A DNA stretch of 64,000 nt from Alphaproteobacteria bacterium (lineage in GTDB: Bacteria > Pseudomonadota > Alphaproteobacteria > Rhodobacterales > Rhodobacteraceae): NCBI GenBank assembly GCA_030427145.1, contig JAUHWT010000019.1:36773-100772 (forward strand), read 5' to 3'. Below are positions 16,592 to 24,989 of this stretch, piece after piece (within the stretch, counting starts at the first letter, position 1; the number at the start of each line of letters is the position of its first letter). A program made the translations under genes and the position numbers. The notes under the pieces were generated by a model that did not search any database, was not told where the DNA came from, and was given only the letters and a program-made list of their open reading frames with translations.

Positions 16592-17221
16592 TCAGTTTGA
16601 GATGCCCACGGCCCGGTGAAGGTAGCGAAGATCGCTCAGCTGACCCGCGAGGAAGCCGGCCACGTCGGCACGCGGGATTTTCAGCGTCAGGGCCCGGTCG
16701 CCGGGTTTGATGTCCTCCCGGAATCCGCCTTTGGCAGGACCGTCGACGAAGGCGCCGGGGCGTACAATGGTCCAGTCGAGGCCGCTGGCGCGCACCATGA
16801 CCTCCTGCCGTTCATGGTCAAGGAATACCGGCCGCAGGATCAGGCCGAACATGATGCGCTTCCAGAAGAAGTTGAGGTTGCTCCAGCTCTCATGCGCCCC
16901 CAGGGTCGACTGGCAGATCAGGCGACGGATCCCGTGTTCCCGCATGGCTTCCATAACGTTCAGGGTCCCCTCCGAGCGGATCCGGCTTTTGCGCGACATG
17001 CCCGCGCCGAGCGTGATCACCACCGCGTCATGACCGGGCAGGGCGCGGGACACGTCCTCACGGGACATGGCGTCGCCCGCCACGCGGGAGAGGCGGGCCG
17101 CATCGATTTTCAGTTTTTCCGGGTTGCGGGCAAAGGCCGTGACCTCATGCCCGTCCTCCAGCATCCGCGTGACGGCGGGGGCGCCGACGGTTCCGGTGGC
17201 TCCGAAGACGATGACTTTCAT
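16592..17221 (-). CDS. NmrA-like atypical SDR, NAD(P)-binding protein
   Basis: The 209-residue protein starts with the dinucleotide-binding motif MKVIVFGATGTVGAPAVTRM. It has ARNPEKL after the second strand and the segment HDAVVITLGAG. The substrate-site Tyr-x3-Lys of classical SDRs is absent, as in NmrA/HSCARG-type redox sensors. WTIVRPGAFVDGPAKGG matches the conserved end of this group. It is divergent from a TetR gene, with two palindromic operators between them, so it is the probable regulatory target. GGAGCC precedes the ATG at 17221. Confidence 0.8.
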   Translation of the reverse strand: MKVIVFGATGTVGAPAVTRMLEDGHEVTAFARNPEKLKIDAARLSRVAGDAMSREDVSRALPGHDAVVITLGAGMSRKSRIRSEGTLNVMEAMREHGIRRLICQSTLGAHESWSNLNFFWKRIMFGLILRPVFLDHERQEVMVRASGLDWTIVRPGAFVDGPAKGGFREDIKPGDRALTLKIPRADVAGFLAGQLSDLRYLHRAVGISN

Positions 17222-17243
17222 TTTGAGGCTCCTTTTCAGATTA

Positions 17244-17303
17244 CTTTACACCATGTCAAGTTGACGGATTGTGGATTACCCCTTAACTTGACATCATGTC
17301 AAG
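17244..17303. promoter_or_regulatory. Two TetR-type operator palindromes and a divergent promoter
   Basis: CTTGACATCATGTCAAG (17287-17303) is a perfect palindrome around a central C. A second imperfect copy, CTTTACACCATGTCAAG, lies at 17244-17260, 43 bases away. The right copy covers the start codon of the TetR gene (ATG at 17296). TTGACG (17261-17266) and TTAACT (17283-17288), 16 bases apart, form a possible -35/-10 pair for tetR, which would put the transcript start at or next to the ATG. Binding should repress both divergent genes. Promoter elements are inferred. Confidence 0.65.
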
Positions 17304-17880
17304 AAAAAATGAATCCACCCGGAACCGCATCCTCAAATCCGCCTGGACCCTGCTCGAAAAAGGGGAGGGCCCCGTGCGCATGAGCGATATTGCCAAAGCC
17401 GCCAAAATCAGCCGCCAGGCGCTCTACCTGCATTTTCCCAACCGGGCGGATCTGCTCATCGCGGTGACGCGTCATCTCGACGAGGTGCATGACGTGGAGG
17501 CGCGGCTGGCGGAAAGCCGCATGGCCCCAAGCGGGGTCAAGCGGCTTCAGGCCTGGATCGCGGCCTGGGGGGATTACATTCCGCAAATTCATGGAGTGGC
17601 CCGGGCCCTGATGGCGATGCGGGACCATGACGCCGAGGCGCGCGCCGCCTGGGAGGGGCGTATGGCGGCCATGCGGGAGGGCTGTGCCGCCGCCGTTGCG
17701 GCGCTGGAGGCGGATGGGGACCTGCGGGAGGGCCTGAGCCCGGTGGAGGCCACCGACCTGCTCTGGAGCCTTCTGTCCGTCCGGGTCTGGGAGCAGCTCC
17801 GCCTGGACTGCGGCTGGCCCCAGGAGCGTTACATCGCGGTCACCCAGGAGACGGCGCGACGGGCTCTGGTCGGGGGGTGA
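17296..17880 (+). CDS. TetR/AcrR family transcriptional regulator
   Basis: The 194-residue protein has an N-terminal TetR helix-turn-helix, including VRMSDIAKAAKISRQALYLHFPNRADLLIAV (given here in part: SDIAKAAKISRQALYLHF, about 29-46). The alpha-helical C-terminal ligand domain contains HGVARALMAMRDHDAEAR. It is divergent from the NmrA-like gene and probably represses that gene and itself through the palindromes between them. The start ATG lies inside the right-hand operator with no ribosome-binding site, so the mRNA is probably leaderless. The inducing ligand is unknown. Confidence 0.85.
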   Translation: MSRKNESTRNRILKSAWTLLEKGEGPVRMSDIAKAAKISRQALYLHFPNRADLLIAVTRHLDEVHDVEARLAESRMAPSGVKRLQAWIAAWGDYIPQIHGVARALMAMRDHDAEARAAWEGRMAAMREGCAAAVAALEADGDLREGLSPVEATDLLWSLLSVRVWEQLRLDCGWPQERYIAVTQETARRALVGG

Positions 17881-17913
17881 GGACGGAATGCGCAGCTTTC
17901 CCCATGCGCGGGT

Positions 17914-18894
17914 TTATCGCTCCTGGGGGGCGTGAACCGGCCGTTTTGCGGTCAGGGGCTCGAACCAGGAAACCGTTCTCTCCAGCCCCTCCTCCAGTGT
18001 CACGGTTGGCTCCCAGCCAAGTTCGGTGCGGGCGCGCCTTATGTCCGGGCGGCGCTGCAACGGGTCGTTCTCCGGGAGGGGGCGAAACACGGTCCGTGAC
18101 CTCGATCCCGCCAGTTCGATCACCAGTTTGGCCAGATCGCGAATGGTAACCTCATCGGGATTTCCAACATTTACCGGTCCGGTCACGTCGTCAGGCGCGT
18201 TCATCATCCGGATCATGCCGTCAATCAGGTCATCCACGTAACAGAAGGACCGGGTCTGACTGCCGTCGCCGTAAATGGTGATGTCATTGCCCAGAAGCGC
18301 CTGAACGATGAAATTGGAAATCACCCGGCCGTCATTCGCCTGCATTTTGGGGCCGTAGGTGTTGAAAATCCGCATGACCCTGATGCGCAGGTCATGCTGA
18401 CGATGATAGTCGAAAAACAGGGTTTCGGCGCAGCGTTTGCCCTCATCGTAACAGGAGCGTGGCCCTATGGGATTGACGTGTCCCCAGTAGTCTTCCGTTT
18501 GCGGGTGCTGCTGCGGGTCGCCGTAAACCTCGGATGTGGAGGCCTGGAGGATTTTTGCGCCCGTCCGTCTCGCCAGTTCCAGAACGGTGATGGCCCCAAG
18601 GACCGAGGTTCTGGTCGTGCGCACGGGGTCCTGCCGGTAGTGGACCGGTGAGGCGGGGCAGGCGAGATTGTATATCTCATCGACCTCCACCTCGAGGGGC
18701 ATCGTTATGTCATGCTCAATCAGTTCAAAGTTCGGGCGCCCGAGCAGATGCGCGATCCCCGACCGGCACCCGGTATGAAAACTGTCGATGCAGAGCACGT
18801 CATGGCCTGCCACAACGAGGCGCCCGCACAGGTGACTGCCAAGAAACCCGGCTCCACCGGTGACCATTATCCGTTTGGTGGAAAAGCCGTGCAA
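17914..18894 (-). CDS. uxs: UDP-glucuronate decarboxylase (UDP-xylose synthase)
   Basis: The extended-SDR protein begins with [20 protein letters not shown]. It shows the UXS hallmarks [20 protein letters not shown] and [20 protein letters not shown], the catalytic Ser/Tyr/Lys set in STSEVYGDP and [11 protein letters not shown], and the NAD-site motif [11 protein letters not shown]. It converts UDP-glucuronate to UDP-xylose, a donor for EPS synthesis. The frame is open to a TTG at 18987, but I prefer the TTG at 18894, which is preceded by CAGGGTGATGAT and gives a normal N-terminus. It is the last gene of a minus-strand run with the GT2 and exosortase genes. Confidence 0.85.
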   Translation of the reverse strand: MHGFSTKRIMVTGGAGFLGSHLCGRLVVAGHDVLCIDSFHTGCRSGIAHLLGRPNFELIEHDITMPLEVEVDEIYNLACPASPVHYRQDPVRTTRTSVLGAITVLELARRTGAKILQASTSEVYGDPQQHPQTEDYWGHVNPIGPRSCYDEGKRCAETLFFDYHRQHDLRIRVMRIFNTYGPKMQANDGRVISNFIVQALLGNDITIYGDGSQTRSFCYVDDLIDGMIRMMNAPDDVTGPVNVGNPDEVTIRDLAKLVIELAGSRSRTVFRPLPENDPLQRRPDIRRARTELGWEPTVTLEEGLERTVSWFEPLTAKRPVHAPQER

Positions 18895-19033
18895 ATCATC
18901 ACCCTGGTGTCCCCCGTAGGGCCCGGCCCGTAACGATGGACGACCCTCACCCCTGATTGTGGTAAAGGCTTTTCCCGGGTTCGACAAACCGGACTTTCAG
19001 ATTTTGGCCTCAGGGAGGCGCGGGCGCGTCTTT

Positions 19034-19987
19034 TCACCAGCCCGACTGCCAGTCCCTGCGGCGTTGCCAGATGGCGCCCCAGGTGGCGGCGCTTTCCTTT
19101 AGCGAGGGGCGTCCGGTCAGGGTGGCGCCGGCCTTTGTGGCGATGAGGCGGGTCAGCGGCATCATGGAGAAGACGAACCGGCCCAGAGGTTTCTGCCAGG
19201 CCGGGAAGTGGCGGTTGATCAGGCCCATTTTGCCCGCCAGAGTTTTGACCATCCGGTCGGAGAGGACTTTTTCGGAGGCGCCGCCATAGTGAATGATGGT
19301 GGCGTCCGGCGTGATTTGCGGCCGGGCTCCGGTTTTAATGGCGCGCAGGCACAGATCCGCCTCCTCGCCATACATGAAGAAATCCTCGTTGAAGCCGCCC
19401 AGTCGGTCCCAGTCCCCGCGGCGCATCAGAAAGAAGCTGCCCTGGACGATGTCGACCTCCCGCACGCTGTCGCGCTGCCAGCCGCCATAGCGTTCCGCAT
19501 TGAAGATTGCGGAGTTGGGGAAGAGGGATGTCAGGCCGGCGGTGCGGCAGAACACGTTCCACAGCGTCATGCGCTGCCAGCAGGAGGCGGGATTGAGGCT
19601 TTTGTCCCCAAAGAGCGTGCGTCCGCCCCAGATGCCGGCTCCGGGCGTTTCACGGGCGAATGCCACCAGGTTGTCCACCGCGTGGTCGAGCACGACCGTG
19701 TCGGGATTGAGCAGCAGGATATACTCCCCGCGCGCCTGCTTTGCCGCCATGTTGTTGCCGCCGGCAAAGCCCAGATTGTCCTTGCGGGCCATCAGGTTGA
19801 TGTGGGGAAATTCCTCCGAGATCGCCTCGGCGGAGCCGTCCTGGCTGTTGTTGTCCACCACCAGAACCTCATGGGGGATGGTGGTCTCGCGCTCCAGGCT
19901 GCGCAGACACTCAAGGGTCATCTCACGGGTGTTGTAGGAGATCACCAGAACGGAGACCACGGGATCCTGAACGGGGCTGTCTGACAT
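19034..19987 (-). CDS. Glycosyltransferase family 2
   Basis: The 317-residue protein has the GT2 GT-A fold: VSVLVISYNTREMTLECLRS (about 11-30), VLVVDNNSQDGSAEAI, the nucleotide-sugar region NLGFAGGNNMAA, and a DxD-like DPD in LLLNPDTVVL. The acceptor-side motif GSFFLMRRGDWDRLGGFNED and MYGEEADLCLR are typical of rhamnosyl- and related transferases. It would add a sugar to the EPS repeat unit in the cytoplasm. It starts 10 bases after the stop of the exosortase gene, in the same transcription unit. Confidence 0.85.
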   Translation of the reverse strand: MSDSPVQDPVVSVLVISYNTREMTLECLRSLERETTIPHEVLVVDNNSQDGSAEAISEEFPHINLMARKDNLGFAGGNNMAAKQARGEYILLLNPDTVVLDHAVDNLVAFARETPGAGIWGGRTLFGDKSLNPASCWQRMTLWNVFCRTAGLTSLFPNSAIFNAERYGGWQRDSVREVDIVQGSFFLMRRGDWDRLGGFNEDFFMYGEEADLCLRAIKTGARPQITPDATIIHYGGASEKVLSDRMVKTLAGKMGLINRHFPAWQKPLGRFVFSMMPLTRLIATKAGATLTGRPSLKESAATWGAIWQRRRDWQSGW

Positions 19988-19997
19988 TGGTATCCGT

Positions 19998-21602
19998 TTA
20001 TTCGGGAACGAACCTGGGCAGATAGTCGATATGGGCTGTCAGGAAGTTTTTCAACCGCTCATCGGCCTGGGCCTCGGTTTCCTCCTCACCGATCGGCGTA
20101 ATCAGGCGCACGACGCTGATGTCGCGGCGGCCGCGCAGCAGGCTGTCGGAAACGGTGTGGAATTTGGTGACCATGTCATTGGCGGTGCTGCGGCCCCGGC
20201 CCTCGAACCAGAAATAGACGAGCTGTTTGCTCAGGCCCTTCTGGATGATGGCGCGGTTGAGTGTCAGGCCGCCAAAATCCGTACCCGGCAGGTCGACCCG
20301 TGTGGGGTCGATGCGGAACACCTCCCAGCCGCCGGCGGGCAGACAGGCGGCGGGGGAGTGAATGTAGGAGCCGTCGGTTTCCTTGTGGTAATAGGCGACG
20401 AAGAAATCCACCGGTGCGGCGGCAGCCGGGCTTACGAAGTTTGACGACAGAAAGTCATCCGCGCCGAGGAATGCCTCGACCTCCGGGTCGAGCAGGGTGC
20501 GCTCCCCCCGCCATTCACCGGTGTTCATGGGAAAGAGCACGAAGCTGTCGCGTTCGGGTGTGACGGAGGCGCGGGCGGGGGCGAGAACCCAGGCCGCGGA
20601 TATGGCGCAGGTCAGGAGCGTCATGGCGATCAGCGCGCCTGAGGCGGGAATGGTGAAAACCCGGCGGAACTGTTCACCAAGGTTGGAGAAATCCATGTCG
20701 AGCGCATCGCCCAGATGGCGTTTGTCCCCGGACAGGCGCTGCATCAGAACCGCCATGGCGAAAAGGATGGCGATGCAGGTGAGGAAAATCACCCAGCCCT
20801 CGAAAACGTGCAGAAAGCCCTCGGCCTGCTCGATGCCCTTGCGGTCCACCAGAAAGCCGATCACCCCGATGCGGAAGGAGTTCATCAGAACCGCGATCGG
20901 CACCGCCGAGAACAGCAGCACCAGCTTGTGCCAGACCGGTCCGCGGTAGAGCACGGCAAAGACATAGGTAAAGCTCATGATCGGGAACATGTAGCGCAGT
21001 CCCGAACAGGCCTCGGCCACCTGAAGCTTGTAGGTGCCGAGATCAATGACATTGCCTTCCAGATAGACCGGAACCTGCAGCAGCCGCAGAAGCCAGACGC
21101 CGATTTCGGAGGAGAGGAACTGCAGCGCGATGGTGACGTTCCAGTAGATCATGTTGGGCAGAGGCAGCATGAACACCAGGTGCAGCACCGCGGGCCAGAA
21201 CAGAATGCCGCGCGACCAGCCAAATCCCACCAGAACAAGCCCGCCGATCCAGACAATGAGTCCGTAGGTGACAATGTCCGGAATACCCACGAGGTTGCCG
21301 GCAATGGCGGCCAGAAGCCCCAGGGCGATAAGCGCAAGCCCTGGCCAGCGGTCGGTGACCGGCCCGGTGGGGGGCGGTACGGCCTTAAGCTCGCGCAGAT
21401 ACATGTAGAAGGACAGAACCGGAATGACCGGACCGTGGCTGTATTCGGGCCGCGACCAGGCCTCGCCCAGATGCACAAGGCCGGACCAGAAGACGGGCAG
21501 GGCGCCGAGGCAGCACAGCAGGAACAGGCCAAAGCCGTAAGTGTCGAGCGGGGTTCCCAAAAATACGGGATGCCGGTGCCGCGTTTCGGCCGTGAATGAC
21601 AT
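19998..21602 (-). CDS. xrtD: Exosortase with fused EpsI domain (XrtD/VPLPA-CTERM type)
   Basis: The 534-residue protein has an N-terminal exosortase domain with about eight membrane helices. Its three catalytic residues are visible: Cys in QVAEACSGLRYMFP, Arg in LMNSFRIGVIGF, and His in FLHVFEGWVIF. The C-terminal part, from about 310, is an EpsI domain (WRGERTLLDPEVEAFLGADD, YIHSPAACLPAGGWEV). This fusion is typical of the Rhodobacterales exosortase that recognises VPLPA-CTERM tails. Exosortases cleave C-terminal sorting signals and hand proteins over to the EPS/surface system. I chose the ATG at 21602 because TGAGGTC precedes it and it gives a cytoplasmic N-terminus; the frame is open much further upstream. 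No VPLPA-tailed substrate is encoded in this window. Confidence 0.85.
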   Translation of the reverse strand: MSFTAETRHRHPVFLGTPLDTYGFGLFLLCCLGALPVFWSGLVHLGEAWSRPEYSHGPVIPVLSFYMYLRELKAVPPPTGPVTDRWPGLALIALGLLAAIAGNLVGIPDIVTYGLIVWIGGLVLVGFGWSRGILFWPAVLHLVFMLPLPNMIYWNVTIALQFLSSEIGVWLLRLLQVPVYLEGNVIDLGTYKLQVAEACSGLRYMFPIMSFTYVFAVLYRGPVWHKLVLLFSAVPIAVLMNSFRIGVIGFLVDRKGIEQAEGFLHVFEGWVIFLTCIAILFAMAVLMQRLSGDKRHLGDALDMDFSNLGEQFRRVFTIPASGALIAMTLLTCAISAAWVLAPARASVTPERDSFVLFPMNTGEWRGERTLLDPEVEAFLGADDFLSSNFVSPAAAAPVDFFVAYYHKETDGSYIHSPAACLPAGGWEVFRIDPTRVDLPGTDFGGLTLNRAIIQKGLSKQLVYFWFEGRGRSTANDMVTKFHTVSDSLLRGRRDISVVRLITPIGEEETEAQADERLKNFLTAHIDYLPRFVPE

Positions 21603-21927
21603 GTCTGACCTCAGTACCTGACGAACCGTCCCGTTCCTTACACAGGGAGGTTGCGTAAGTTTAAATAATCCGCGTGCAAATACCAGGCGCGGCCAAATTA
21701 TCGTGACCGGCCAGGGCATCCGGATCCTGCAAGCCGTTCCCGAAAGGCCGGATCCGGTTTGCTCCGCACACCTGTTTTTCCCTGTTAAAGGCAACGATAT
21801 CAAACTTTTGCGGGTCAGGGAAAATTTTATTTCCGACAGGGTGCATCCAAACGGTCTCCTTCGCGCGTCTTTGAGGGTGCAGGGAGTGCGGAAAGACCGC
21901 GCTCCGCAACGGTAAAAGGATTTTGGT
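21603..21927. other. Divergent intergenic region between xrtD and DUF4394 genes
   Basis: This 325-base stretch holds the promoters of two divergent operons. An inverted repeat of CCGGATCC and GGATCCGG lies between about 21717 and 21760. The right half, 21780-21840, is A+T-rich and is the likely site for the DUF4394/sigma-factor operon promoter, possibly recognised by its own ECF sigma factor. No small gene is supported. Confidence 0.35.
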
Positions 21928-22728
21928 ATGCGTACTGTTTCAATGTTTCTGACCACGGCGACCCTTCTGTCCACATCGGCTCTGGCCCAGGCGGACGGGC
22001 ATGCGGGACACATGGCGGTTGGTCTAAGCGGCGACAGGACGCTGCACATGATCGACAGCGGCTCGGCGGCGGTAACCGCCTCCATGGAGGTTGAGGGTGT
22101 CGACAGGCTTCTTGGCATTGATCTGCGTCCGGCCACGGGTCAGCTGATTGGAGTAACCGACGGGTTCGACATCGTGGAAATTGATCCCGCCAGCGGGGCC
22201 GTGACAAAAATCTCGACCATGGACATGGAACTGCCCGTGATGGATGGCCAACCGGTGATCGTGGATTTCAACCCCAAAGCCAACAAGCTGCGCTTCATGA
22301 CCGGCACGACCAATCACCGCGTTGATATCGAGAGCGGCGCGGTCACGGTGGATGGCAGCCTTGCCTTTGAGGGCGCCGACATGCATGCCGGTGAGGCGCC
22401 CGATATTGTGGCCGCGGCCTATATCAATTCGTTTGGCCAGCCCGATGCCACGGCGATGTATGACATCGACGCCACGATCAATGCCGTGATCCAGCAGACC
22501 TCGCCCAATGACGGCACACTGGCGGCCATTGGCAAACTGGGTGTCGGGGCGGCGGAAAGTTACGCTTTTGACATCGCCACGGATGAGGCGGGCACCAACA
22601 CGGCCTGGCTGGCCACCGGTGGCATGCTGCACACGGTGTCGCTTGAAACCGGTGAGATTCAGGACAGTTGGGAGCTGACCGGTGCGGAGGCGCCTTTGCG
22701 CGACATCACGTTTCTGACCGCAAAATAA
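21928..22728 (+). CDS. DUF4394-domain exported protein
   Basis: The 266-residue protein has a signal peptide (MRTVSMFLTTATLLSTSALA). Its beta-propeller-like DUF4394 domain contains LLGIDLRPATGQLIGVTDGF, then IVDFNPKANKLRFMTGTTNH and DIVAAAYINSFGQPDATAMY. Proteins of this family are often encoded beside an ECF sigma factor and its anti-sigma factor, as here. It is thought to act in the periplasm, but its molecular role is not established. AAAAGGATTTTGGT before the ATG is an acceptable ribosome-binding site. Confidence 0.75.
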   Translation: MRTVSMFLTTATLLSTSALAQADGHAGHMAVGLSGDRTLHMIDSGSAAVTASMEVEGVDRLLGIDLRPATGQLIGVTDGFDIVEIDPASGAVTKISTMDMELPVMDGQPVIVDFNPKANKLRFMTGTTNHRVDIESGAVTVDGSLAFEGADMHAGEAPDIVAAAYINSFGQPDATAMYDIDATINAVIQQTSPNDGTLAAIGKLGVGAAESYAFDIATDEAGTNTAWLATGGMLHTVSLETGEIQDSWELTGAEAPLRDITFLTAK

Positions 22729-22750
22729 CGGCTGGAAACAGGAACGGGAG

Positions 22751-22770
22751 CGGCCCGCCCTGGCGGGCCG
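22751..22770 (+). terminator. Strong hairpin between DUF4394 and ECF sigma genes
   Basis: CGGCCCGCC (22751-22759) and GGCGGGCCG (22762-22770) form a perfect 9-bp stem followed by TTCCTGG. The T-tract is short, so it may attenuate rather than fully terminate transcription into the sigma-factor gene. Confidence 0.5.
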
Positions 22771-22920
22771 TTCCTGGCCGGTGGGGTCATGTCATGTGTG
22801 TTCAGTGAACGGGGTAATACTGTTTTTTGGCCTCACCGGCCGTTTGTGCCGAATACGGAAGAGGGCTTTGCCCCGCAATCCGTTTTCAATATGATGCCGG
22901 TTCCCAGAGGGGAGGGACGG

Positions 22921-23451
22921 GTGACGGATTACGCGCAACTGCTTGAAAACTGCGCAGGAGGTGACCGGGCCTCGCTTCGGACGGTCATGGACGCCGAGGG
23001 TGGCCGGATGCTGGGGGTTGCGCTGCGCATGCTGCGGCGCCGGGACCTGGCCGAGGACGCCGTGCAGGAGAGTTTTGTTACGATCTGGCGCAAGGCACAT
23101 CAGTACGACAGGAACCGCGGGGCCGCAAAAGCCTGGATCTACACCATTCTGCGCAACCGCTGTCTGACCATGCTGCGCCAGGACACCCGGGAGATTGCCA
23201 CGGAAAGCGACGTGCTTGAGATGCGCCAGGACAGCGACATTCTGTCGGAGACATGGGAACGCCTCGGCGAGGGCGGTGACCTGCAGCGCTGTCTGGAACG
23301 TCTGGATGCCAAAAAGCGGGCCGCGGTGCTGATGGCCTATGTTCTGGGCTATACGCACGGGGAGATTTCGGGCCGGGTTGGCGCGCCGCTCGGATCGGTC
23401 AAGTCCTGGCTGCGCCGGGGGCTGGCACAGTTGCGGGAGTGCCTGTCATGA
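22921..23451 (+). CDS. ECF sigma factor (SigK-like group)
   Basis: The product, about 176 residues, has sigma region 2 (RRRDLAEDAVQESFVTIWRK, then DRNRGAAKAWIYTILRNRCL) and sigma region 4 (GYTHGEISGRVGAPLGSVKS, then WLRRGLAQLREC). I chose the GTG at 22921 because AGGGGAGGGACGG lies just before it and the protein then starts normally; the frame is open back to 22789. It overlaps the next gene by an ATGA, so sigma and anti-sigma factor are translationally coupled. It probably activates its own operon with the DUF4394 gene. The trigger is unknown. Confidence 0.85.
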   Translation: MTDYAQLLENCAGGDRASLRTVMDAEGGRMLGVALRMLRRRDLAEDAVQESFVTIWRKAHQYDRNRGAAKAWIYTILRNRCLTMLRQDTREIATESDVLEMRQDSDILSETWERLGEGGDLQRCLERLDAKKRAAVLMAYVLGYTHGEISGRVGAPLGSVKSWLRRGLAQLRECLS

Positions 23452-24167
23452 CTGGAAATGAGCGCCCCCTTGAGGAACGGATTGACGAGGTTGTCATCGG
23501 CCTGGCCGATGAGGCGGAATGCGCCAGGATCGAGCGCATGGCGGCGGAGGATATCACCGTGGCCCGGATGCTTGATCAGGCGCGGAAACGGTTTGGCGAG
23601 CTCGACGACACCGCCCGCCCCGAGGCGCTGCCCGATGACATGTGGGCGCGGATTTCCGGGCGGCTGGAAACCGTGGAGCCGGAGCCCGCCATTGTCAGGG
23701 ATCCCGACGTGGTGCCATTCCGGCGCCCTGACAATGCGCCCCGGGCCATGTCCTGGGCCACCATCGGCAGCCTTGCGGCCTCCGTGGTTCTGGCCATCGC
23801 GCTTGCCTGGACGCTGTTCTCGCAGAAGGATCCGGCCGTCATTGCCGTTCTGATCAATGATGCGGGTGAGCCCGTTGCGGTTGTTGAGGGCTCCGTCGAC
23901 AACACCACACTGATCACCCTGCTGGGGCCGACCACGGTTCCCGAGGGCCGCATCATGCAGGTCTGGACCAAACCCGATGAGGACGGGCCGCCGGTCTCTC
24001 TGGGCGTGCTGTCCCGGCCGACATCCACACGGCTGGAGGTCGAAAACCTTCCCGCGCCATCCGCGAACCAGCTTTACGAGATTACCTTTGAGCAGGCGGG
24101 TGGTTCGCCAACCGGGCTGCCGACCGGGCCCATTCACGGCAAGGGGCTGGCGCAGCAGCCCCTCTGA
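23448..24167 (+). CDS. RskA-like transmembrane anti-sigma factor
   Basis: The 239-residue protein has an N-terminal cytoplasmic anti-sigma domain, LEERIDEVVIGLADEAECAR, then a helix with DDMWARISGRLE. One membrane helix follows at about 100-121 (IGSLAASVVLAIALAWTLF). The periplasmic RskA domain contains LLGPTTVPEGRIMQVWTKP and LPAPSANQLYEITFEQAGG. It should hold the ECF sigma factor inactive until an envelope signal arrives. Its start codon ATG overlaps the stop of the sigma gene. It converges on a sulfotransferase gene only 6 bases beyond its stop. Confidence 0.85.
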   Translation: MTGNERPLEERIDEVVIGLADEAECARIERMAAEDITVARMLDQARKRFGELDDTARPEALPDDMWARISGRLETVEPEPAIVRDPDVVPFRRPDNAPRAMSWATIGSLAASVVLAIALAWTLFSQKDPAVIAVLINDAGEPVAVVEGSVDNTTLITLLGPTTVPEGRIMQVWTKPDEDGPPVSLGVLSRPTSTRLEVENLPAPSANQLYEITFEQAGGSPTGLPTGPIHGKGLAQQPL

Positions 24168-24173
24168 GCGGGG

Positions 24174-24950
24174 TCAGGGGCGGTTGAGCCAGCGCTGGAA
24201 CTTGCGCTGCAGTTTGAAGGCGGTGCTGGAGCGTCGGGCCAGATCCCGGTCGCGGAGCCTGATGAACTCTTCCGACAGGACGGGGCGGGCTTCCTTTGGT
24301 TTTCGGGTCTCCGGCGTATAGCCGAACCGTTCGAAATCCGCGGCGTAAAACTCACGCAGCACGGCCATGTCCGCATCGGACGGCTTGGCCCGGGGCGGGC
24401 TGGCGCTTTTTTCCCCGCCGCTCTTGCGCTTGTTGGAATGTCCGATGGAACGGGGGCCTTCGGCATTTCCGGCAAAATCATCGAGCCAGGGGATCAGGGC
24501 ATCGAGGCCGTTTTCCAGATGGAACACCGCGGCACCCTCCGGCACGAAATCGGACTGGGGGCGCATGTGGTTGTCGAGCACGAAGCGATCGGCGGCCTGC
24601 ATGTCGATCTGTCCCTGCAGCCAGTTGGAAAAACCGGTGTCGGGCGGAATGGATTTCTCCACATTGACCTGGAAATGAAATGCGCTCTCCGCCCGGGCCA
24701 CCGGGTGGCGCACCACGGTGAAGACCGCGTCCATGAATGCGAGGGGCAGGATGTGCTCCAGGCTTTCGGCATCCACGTGCTGGGGGGAGGTCTTCGTCCA
24801 GCGTGTTCCGGGCTCACGGGAGTTGAAATGCCGGTCCAGCATGGCAATGGTGCCAAACCGTTCGCTCAGGTAGTCTTCCACGGAGGTGCCGCCGCATTTG
24901 GGCACATGGGCGTAATAGAGGATTTTCCCACCGGTTTTTACAAAGGGCAT
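24174..24950 (-). CDS. Sulfotransferase family 2-like protein
   Basis: The 258-residue protein has the 5' PAPS loop YYAHVPKCGGTSVEDYL (residues about 12-28) and the 3'-phosphate site FTVVRHPVARAESAFHFQ (about 76-93). EGAAVFHLENGLDAL matches the later part of carbohydrate sulfotransferases. The C-terminal 70 residues are very basic and may form a flexible tail. It follows the sulfotransferase gene at 24990 in the same direction, with 39 bases between, so both are probably in the wecG operon. The target is presumably the exopolysaccharide. Confidence 0.75.
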   Translation of the reverse strand: MPFVKTGGKILYYAHVPKCGGTSVEDYLSERFGTIAMLDRHFNSREPGTRWTKTSPQHVDAESLEHILPLAFMDAVFTVVRHPVARAESAFHFQVNVEKSIPPDTGFSNWLQGQIDMQAADRFVLDNHMRPQSDFVPEGAAVFHLENGLDALIPWLDDFAGNAEGPRSIGHSNKRKSGGEKSASPPRAKPSDADMAVLREFYAADFERFGYTPETRKPKEARPVLSEEFIRLRDRDLARRSSTAFKLQRKFQRWLNRP

Positions 24951-24989
24951 GCGATTTTCCTGGTGCGTGTTTGTCCCCGAGGGGAGGGG

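Noticed and set aside
15933..16592. 219-codon minus-strand frame over the triple-repeat protein gene
   Set aside because: The plus-strand product has a signal peptide, internal repeats and its own terminator; the minus frame crosses that terminator.
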